A DNA stretch of 64,000 nucleotides, from the NCBI GenBank assembly GCA_014529385.2, contig CM043954.1, positions 5,271,306 through 5,335,305 of the forward strand, written 5' to 3'. The notes under the pieces are model-generated. The model saw nothing but the letters and a program-made list of their open reading frames with translations. It made no database searches and was not told the DNA's origin. A program made the translations under genes and the position numbers. The stretch is from Adiantum capillus-veneris (lineage: Eukaryota; Streptophyta; Polypodiopsida; Polypodiales; Pteridaceae). Of this stretch, positions 58,085 to 64,000 are shown one piece after another (within the stretch, counting starts at the first letter, position 1; every line of letters begins with the position of its first letter).

Positions 58085-58608
58085 ATGGGAACTGTCTAAA
58101 ATGACTTCACTTGTAGAAATAAGTTTCTCATTGATATCCTTGACAGCAGAAAGGAAAGCATCATATCATCTTCCTCATGCATAATATTTGATTCCAGTTC
58201 TTTACGCACCAATGCAATTTTAGCCTCATTGTGACTTGCATAAAGACGAGCCAGAATATCCCAAGCCTGTTTTGCAGATTTTGCTGAACAAATGTGAGGA
58301 GTAATAGTGCGCTTCACAGAAAACACAATCAATGCTTGAGCCTACTCATATTTTACATCTTAACGAGCTTGTTTTGCCATAGGCAAATCAACTCTAATAG
58401 AAGCAATGATCGTAGCAATACCTGCAACATCCTCAACATCGCCTGTATCCTCAGAACAAAGATATACATCAATTCCTTGCCAAATATTTCAAACATCCTT
58501 TGACATAAGAACATGTTGCATCATGTAAGCCCACATAGGGTGATTGTCCCCATCCAAATTGTCCTCACCATCAACCATCTTGAACACATCTATGTTGTTG
58601 TCGGCCAT
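58085..58608 (-). pseudogene. copia-2 gag N-terminus
   Basis: Start ATG at 58608-58606 (MADNNIDVFKMVDG), then NHPMWAYMMQHVL, a typical copia gag opening. It stops at 58489 and continues with VKRTITPHICSAKSAKQAWD and VRKELESNIMHEEDD, the UBN2/Retrotran_gag-like region. Several stops and at least one frame change (near 58150) break it. Confidence 0.82.
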
Positions 58609-58954
58609 GATAAATGTTTGCACGTGATGTGAAAATTGCTCGAAAAGAGGAGAAACGAAGCGCGAAAAACACGTGCTATATAGCACAAACCATAAAAGAC
58701 TCTAAGGGACCTGTTATGCAAAAAACTACACTAACAGAATTTTTGCACAAAATGACAAAATAGCCTATGCAGTACTTTCTGTAGTGGAAACAAACGCTGA
58801 AATGAGCCCGAATAAGAAATCTGAGCAGACTAAGCTCTTTGAGGTTTCCCAGAAAATTTGTCGACCTGCGAACACTCGTCAACTCTCACAAAAATCAGAG
58901 AAAGTGAGCAAACGTGTGATGGAGCTGCTAGCGACTAAGCCCGAGAGGACACAA

Positions 58955-58971
58955 CCTGCTCTGATACCCAT
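58955..58971 (-). other. copia-2 primer-binding site
   Basis: On the minus strand the LTR end is followed by ATGGGTATCAGAGCAGG. TGG-TATCAGAGC is the classical copia site complementary to initiator methionine tRNA; one extra G is present. Confidence 0.85.
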
Positions 58972-59198
58972 TGTTGAAATTCGGGTTGCAGAAAAATACA
59001 CACAACTTGGAGAATATGATGGAAGCTCAAGGCACACAACAGAGAGTTTATAACTTAGTGTGCAATGGTAAGATAAGTTAGCCCTAGAGTGATGGACGTA
59101 TATACAATGCACGGGGGGAAAGCCTCCTAGAGAGGGAAAAATGCCCCGGGGGTCCTAAGTGTGTTCACACACATCACTACCACATGTATATGGTAACA
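58972..59198 (-). repeat. copia-2 5' LTR (227 bp)
   Basis: Minus-strand TGTTACCATA to TTTCAACA. It aligns with 54059-54287 and 1104-1331. TATA-like TGTATATACG near 59100. Confidence 0.95.
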
Positions 59199-59385
59199 TG
59201 ATTCAAAAGCCCCAAGTCTTTCCTCTTGAAAATAGCATTCAAATCAATCTTACATTTAGGAATATGAGTCTCATTTGGGTCAGTAAATCAGCAAATCACC
59301 GACATATAGAATGGCAATGAGAAATACATCACCCAATACATATAAACTTCTTCCCTATTGTATATGCTTTTATTGGGGGATCACT
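59199..59385 (-). pseudogene. copia-3 RT fragment beyond the nested insertion
   Basis: The minus-strand sequence upstream of the copia-2 insertion site reads as the RT stretch after YVDD (NETHIPKCKIDLNAIFKRKD, then LGL). This is the segment directly before the one at 54058, so it confirms the nested insertion. Similarity fades near 59385. Confidence 0.82.
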
Positions 59386-60985
59386 TCCTATGACGAGAGG
59401 GAGCCATAAAGTTTTAAATTTAAGATACCACTTTTGCTATTTTATGTTACAATTCTCTTCACTTTATATTGATGATTTGATGTTATGGCACAAAGGGCAA
59501 GGGGTCAAAGTAAGAAGCATTGCATTGATCATCATCCCTACTTTCATGATGTCCTTCAATCACCATCCCCCTAGCTATGAACCCTTCTATATTCATCCCC
59601 TTTGTCACAGCCTCTTCATCTCTCATACCTACTTTTGTGTCGATAATGTTTAACACAATCTCAATCATTGTGTTGATCGTGGCTACTTTGATCTCCATCA
59701 CCATCTCTTGTGCGGCTTTTGCCATTGTGTCAATTGTAGTGCTCACTTCTCCTCTCATGTCTATCATCACTAATTATTTTGTGTCGTTCCTCTTCTTTCA
59801 ACTTAGCCTCATGCTCAAGCTCCTTCTGCAGAGATTTGATTCATCAAGGGACATAAATGATGGCAAGCAAATTGTAATGAAGTACTTAGGAAGCGTTTGT
59901 CCCATTTTTGTAAGGTAACTTCCTCGTCTCACAAAGTAGGGCCCACTGCTAGTAGCCGTCAAGTTCATGACACCTGACTACTGATTGATAGCTAACTCTC
60001 TTCCTTCATTAAAAGATATCCACTACCTTTATGAAAGGCTTTCAAACCTCATTCTCCCTCCATTATACCTATGGCTTCGTCTTCTACCTGCCCAAGAAGT
60101 TCTAGAGGTTGCTCTTCCCTATCCCCAACTAGCCTCACAATTAGTATGCCAAGAAGACCATGTAGTAGCATAAGCACTATCTCAATCTCAAACTCTCTCT
60201 CTACAGATAATAGGTGACAAGAGTAGAGGATAAGAAAAGGTTCTTGGGTTCTTATGCAGCCAAGAAGGAGAAAAAGCTCGAAAGCAACAAATATATTTTG
60301 TTCTACATGGAAAGCAAGAGTTCTAGATTTCAAAGACGAGGTTGGTAAGAAGACTGTGAAAGGTCTTTGCTCAACATGTTTTCACTCACTCTGATGTGAT
60401 TGCTAATGGCGGTGATGTCTCCATGGTGCATAATCCACGGTGCAACTGTAAGTTAATTATTTAGCACTCCTGTATAAATGTTATCTTACATTTCAAATGT
60501 GAATCTGTTTTTTTCTTCTCTTATTACAGGTATATAATTAGGTTATACAGATGTTTGTATTTATTTCTATTCTATTACATTCACAGATGTTTATCCTTTG
60601 TCATATGAGGAAGGGGAGCCATTGGAGTGAATTATAGGTCTTATCTCTCTGACCCATGCTCATATTGGAGTCTTGCAATATGCTGGCAGAACTAGCAAAA
60701 GCCTGGCAGATGAGGATATATTCTTCTATGACCATTTCTACCAACTCAATCAAAGGAATCAGAGAGGAGTGTTGGTGAAGGTTCCACTACCAACCAACTA
60801 AAACTCCTTGGATTGGTCCGTTCCCGACACAACAATGAGTGAGGCATTAAGGAGTAGGCTCTATAGGGATGTTCAGAGGTCTCTCTGAAACTCTGTACCC
60901 ACTAAATTGGTGAAACTTGCAAATTTTTTTCATGTTGATCTCTTTGTTTTCCAAGAAAAATATCCTTCTATTAGTTAATGCAAAC
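59386..60985. other. Non-coding region, possible decayed gag at its left
   Basis: No supported gene. 59483-59770 on the minus strand is a charged Met/Glu-rich peptide and 60520-60900 contains scattered open frames, none recognisable. I see no LTR ends. Confidence 0.35.
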
Positions 60986-62433
60986 TGCCCGTAGGGCTAC
61001 AACCACCTCGACAAGAGAGGGCTACAACAAACATGATGGGGAGACTCTCCCAATGAAAGAACAACATATGTACAATGAGGCTAAATCAAGAGATGGGAGG
61101 AGGGAAGAGCCACACAGGTGGTCGGTAGTGCCATCTGAGCACACCCTAGACACTGGTGAAGAAAGGCCCAAGGCTCCAGAGTCGAAGGAAAGCCTCGCGG
61201 CGCCCCTGCATGCGGTCGGAGCTGCCCTGTAGTCCCTCTAGCTATCCTCTGAGGGTATGGATCAGCTCTAGCCAAAAGTCAAGAACAGTCTCTACTGGTG
61301 GCAAAGAGCGAGCCTCAAAAATGTGGAAACAGCGGGCCCGCCAGATGAACCAAAGTGTCAGGCCACTGATGAGCTCCCAACACTCCTCTCTCTCACTGCA
61401 CCACTCATGTGGAGTAAGCTCTGTAGCAGGCTGGAGTGTAGGTCGCCCCCCCTATATCACTATCATCGTACTGGTGGAAGATAGCTCAAACTGAAGTGCC
61501 GGGCCCTTGAGAGTGGACCAAGCCGCTGCCCCCCAAGTGTACTGTCTAGCCGTGGAGAGAGTAGGCATCAGCCGAAGAACTCATAGCCACACTTGCTGGG
61601 CCGAGGGGCAATCCCAAAGACAATGACACTGACTCTCCACCAACTGGTCACACAGGCTGCACATGCGGCGGAGAGACCACTATGCACAAGCTCGCTCCCT
61701 ACTGCTGTAGCTCTGTGTGCAACCAACCAACTGAAACAAAGTGACACGCCTCGGCTGTCTAGAGTCCCACAGCCTCTACCAAAAGGCTGCCAAGAACTCG
61801 ACTGTGAGGCCCTCCTCCTGCCAATGACATGTTGCAGCTGGGCGGGCCTCTCTCTATGCTGCAAGTATATGACGTCCAAGCCGAATAGTGTACTGAAAGA
61901 AGGGGACTCCTGGGTGGTCTACAGAAGAGAAGGGGTCCCTCCATAGCCACTCACCAGGATCCCACTGTACTCATGCCAGTGGACAACACTCCCAAGCCCA
62001 TAGCCTCCAGTGTCCAGTCTCAAGAGCTACTGGGTCGGGGTGTATGACGCAAGTCCTCCCACATATGCCCATAACTCGGATCCTCTGGAAACAGCACTTT
62101 GCTACCTACGGGGCCTCTACTACAACTTTCTGTAATCGTCCCCCACCCTGAAGCTCAAAGAACAGGGCTGGGACAGTCTCTGAGCAGGCCCTGACTGAAA
62201 TGAGAACCTCTAGTCGTGTGAAGGCTCCCATCCACCGGGGTGCTACTGGATCGAGAGGCGTGAGCCACTCTGATGGAACTGACTCTGAGATGTCTTGACA
62301 CATGCTCTGTACCCCTCTCATGCCCTGTAGCTAGAAACCCTGCACCTCCTCTGACAAACCTGTGAACTCTAGCCAGTCACCTAGAGAGCGCGCTGGACCT
62401 GCTGCCATGGGACCCCAGGAAACATGAGGCCGA
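60986..62433 (-). pseudogene. LINE-2 C-terminal region with zf-RVT-like motif
   Basis: Minus strand, mostly in a frame shifted relative to the RT (change near 62390). It includes ISESVPSEWLTPLDPVAPRW and, at about 61665-61615, CSLCDQLVESQCHCLWDCPS, which matches the Cys/His pattern of the zf-RVT domain found after plant LINE RTs. Stops are again mainly TAG with a few TGA. It fades into non-coding sequence towards 61000. Confidence 0.7.
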
Positions 62434-63699
62434 CTACCAACCAAGTGGCCTCTCTGAGAACCACTGAGGCACCCTCGCACAAAGCCTCTCTAGCAAGAAC
62501 TCCTTCCAAGGCTCCTCACCTGGAAGAAGTCCTCTGACTATGAACTTCCCAAGAAGGGCTCTGCTCTGCTGTGTTGGATCAGTGATCCCAAGCCCTCCCT
62601 GAGAACAAGGAAGCGTGATGACCAACCAAGCCACCTTGGCTCGGGCTATCTGAGTGTCACGTCCTAACCAAAGGAAGTTCCTGATCAGCCTCTCTACCTG
62701 GCTGATACAAGAACTCGAGAAAATCCAGCAAGAAGTGATGTACCACATAGTCGCCAAAAGCACCTGGTTGGCAACTACTACTCTACCAGCCAGCGAAAGT
62801 CGTGCTGAGCTCCAATGTAACAGCTTTCTCCTAATGGAAAGGAGAAGAGGAGCAATCTGCTACTCGGGAGACAAGTCCAAGCCAACCTGACAACCCAAGT
62901 ACCGAACTGCAATCCCTGGGGGAATCCACCTAAAACCCTCTCCTGGCATCCAATCTGGCACAGGAGCACTACCAACCGAGAAAGCCATTGTCTTTCTCTA
63001 ATTGACCAGTGCGCCCGATGCACAACAGAAGGTCTCCAAAGCCTGCTCACATCTGTGAAGATTGTCCTCCTGTCCATCTAAGTACAAGGCTGAGTCATTG
63101 GCAAACTCAGCGTCCAGTAGCTCATCTCCCCGAATAGAGAGTGCTAAGCCCCATAAACCAACCTACTGAGACACCAAAAATATGCTCATCATCTCCGCAT
63201 AGATCAGAAAGATAAAGGGGGCGAGAGGACAACCCTATCTAACCGAGCGTGTGAGCATGAAGCGCTCACCTCTCCCTCCTGCCAAAGGCACCTAACTATG
63301 AGACTGTCTGTACAAAGCTGACACCCCTCTGATCCAAGCATCTGAGAAGCCCATCCCGCGTAGAGTGCCCTCTACAAAGTCCTAGTCAACTCTGTCATAT
63401 GCCTTCTCAAAATCGAGAAGAAGAATCACAAGGTCCGCACCACGAAGCCGTGCCAGGTCAGAAGCCTCCCAGAAAGTAAAGATGTTGTCAAGGATACTGC
63501 GTTCCCTGACAAAACCTTTCTGAGTCCCATGTATAAGGCTCTCTAGAAGTGGCTGAATCCTCAAACTCAGAGCCTTGGCAAGAATTTTGTAGGCTGAGTT
63601 GAGGATGGTGATGGGGCGCATTAGGGAATTTCGGAGGTCATTTGGAGGGCCTTCTAAGAAAATGTATTTTTTGCACTCTCTCTCTAGAAAAAATGGCAA
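62434..63699 (-). pseudogene. LINE-2 reverse transcriptase
   Basis: Minus strand, one continuous frame. Motifs: PPNDLRNSLMRPITILNSAY, KILAKALSLRIQPLL, QKGFVRERSILDNI, LLLDFEKAYDRV (first catalytic Asp), the GCPLAPFIFLIYAE box, and FANDSALYLDG (63105-63094), where the second catalytic residue is Asn, not Asp. GCQVGLDLS, RLSLAGRVVVANQVLL, RNFLWLGRD and WLVITLPCSQGGLGI follow, as in plant L1-clade elements. Seven in-frame stops occur, all TAG (codons at 63384, 63294, 63237, 63165, 63000, 62862 and 62436, minus strand), and no frameshift. The copy is inactive through both the stops and the active-site change. Confidence 0.9.
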
Positions 63700-63705
63700 A
63701 TAATA

Positions 63706-64000
63706 GAGCTGGGTCTTTCATAGTAAAACTTCAAAAAGTGTACTTTAAGTAGATTCCTTACTCTTCTGAACATTCGTTCGTAGTGATTGAGGGATAATCC
63801 TCTTTTCAGTTGCATTGAATGAACCTCGTCAATATGGAGGGAATGAGGCTAACATGGAGGGACGAAGGCACAGCCTCTATTCACTTTCCATTAAACCTGC
63901 ACATTTGGCTAATGGCGCACTCCTCAAATGGCACAAATGTTACCCAGAAACGAGCCAAATATCACCTTCACATTGATTTGGACAATGAGTACCAACCATT
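63706..64000. other. Non-coding end of window
   Basis: No recognisable gene, LTR end or repeat. The LINE-2 5' truncation point lies at about 63705. Confidence 0.4.

Larger units (their letters stand above)
54059..59198 (-). mobile_element. copia-2, full-length Ty1/copia element (5.14 kb)
   Basis: Both LTRs are present (59198-58972 and 54287-54059), with gag, protease, integrase, RT and RNase H between them in copia order (IN before RT). It sits in copia-3: TGATG precedes it at 54054-54058 and TGATT follows at 59199-59203, a 5-bp target duplication with one change. Bases on each side join to match the corresponding stretch of copia-2's own RT near 55210. The LTRs differ at roughly 25-35 of about 228 positions by eye, so the insertion is old. 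Frameshifts and stops inactivate it. Confidence 0.95.
60986..63705 (-). mobile_element. GC-rich LINE, 3' half (LINE-2)
   Basis: Minus strand. A non-LTR retrotransposon from the RT fingers to the C-terminal zinc-binding region, 5'-truncated at about 63705. It is distinctly richer in G+C than the surrounding DNA. The 3' end is unclear; no poly-A run is visible near 60985. Confidence 0.85.

Noticed and set aside
60986-63699. Recoding of TAG as an amino acid, because LINE-2 stops are all TAG
   Set aside because: Other relics in the window end with and contain TAG stops in normal fashion, the RT active site is also mutated, and plant nuclear genomes use the standard code.

Overview
This window is repeat-dominated nuclear DNA from a land plant with a large genome. 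The evidence is three copies of one Ty1/copia family with an initiator-Met-tRNA type primer site, plant-type Ty3/gypsy elements (one with a second RNase H), two LINE fragments, relics of plant-like nuclear genes, and long intergenic satellite-like arrays. Gymnosperm, fern or lycophyte would all fit; the sequence alone does not decide. I see no intact host gene, tRNA, rRNA or CRISPR array. Every gene-like region is a transposon ORF or a decayed relic.

Layout. 1-15.5 kb: a decayed gypsy element (A) whose gag is followed directly by a copia 3' end with its LTR (1-1331) and is split by a second gypsy element (B, 1958-8616, two 872-bp LTRs). A is also broken by a ~400-bp insert with inverted ends in its reverse transcriptase (13.0-13.4 kb). 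15.5-37.3 kb: six blocks of a distinctive low-complexity repeat built on inverted boxes (CCCTATGGCC...GGCCATAGGG). They alternate with two relics of FCP1/NIF-like HAD phosphatase genes (17.0-19.5 kb, minus), a 2.6-kb tandem segmental duplication (19.2-24.35 kb) and a spliced minus-strand relic with a possible ParB/sulfiredoxin-like motif (26.2-29.0 kb). 37.4-39.7 kb: a plus-strand relic in one continuous frame that resembles plant transposon-associated DUF8039 and DUF7869 proteins, followed by a hairpin-forming 88-bp tandem repeat. 40-46 kb: non-coding DNA with evenly spaced perfect palindromes, a LINE reverse transcriptase embedded in retroelement ORFs, then an LTR with a polypurine tract on one side and a primer-binding site on the other. 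46-52.6 kb: a 5.4-kb non-coding LARD-like interior ending in a polypurine tract and a second, unrelated LTR. 53.1-59.4 kb: a copia fragment (minus) split by a full-length member of the same family (54059-59198, 5-bp target duplication). 61-63.7 kb: a GC-rich LINE on the minus strand whose in-frame stops are almost all TAG.

No functional operon or pathway is present. The element ORFs belong to self-contained replication units (gag, protease, RT, RNase H, integrase) and all carry frameshifts, stops or deletions. The most unusual content is the inverted-box repeat superfamily, the two captured or decayed nuclear gene relics on either side of its largest blocks, and the stop-codon decay signature.
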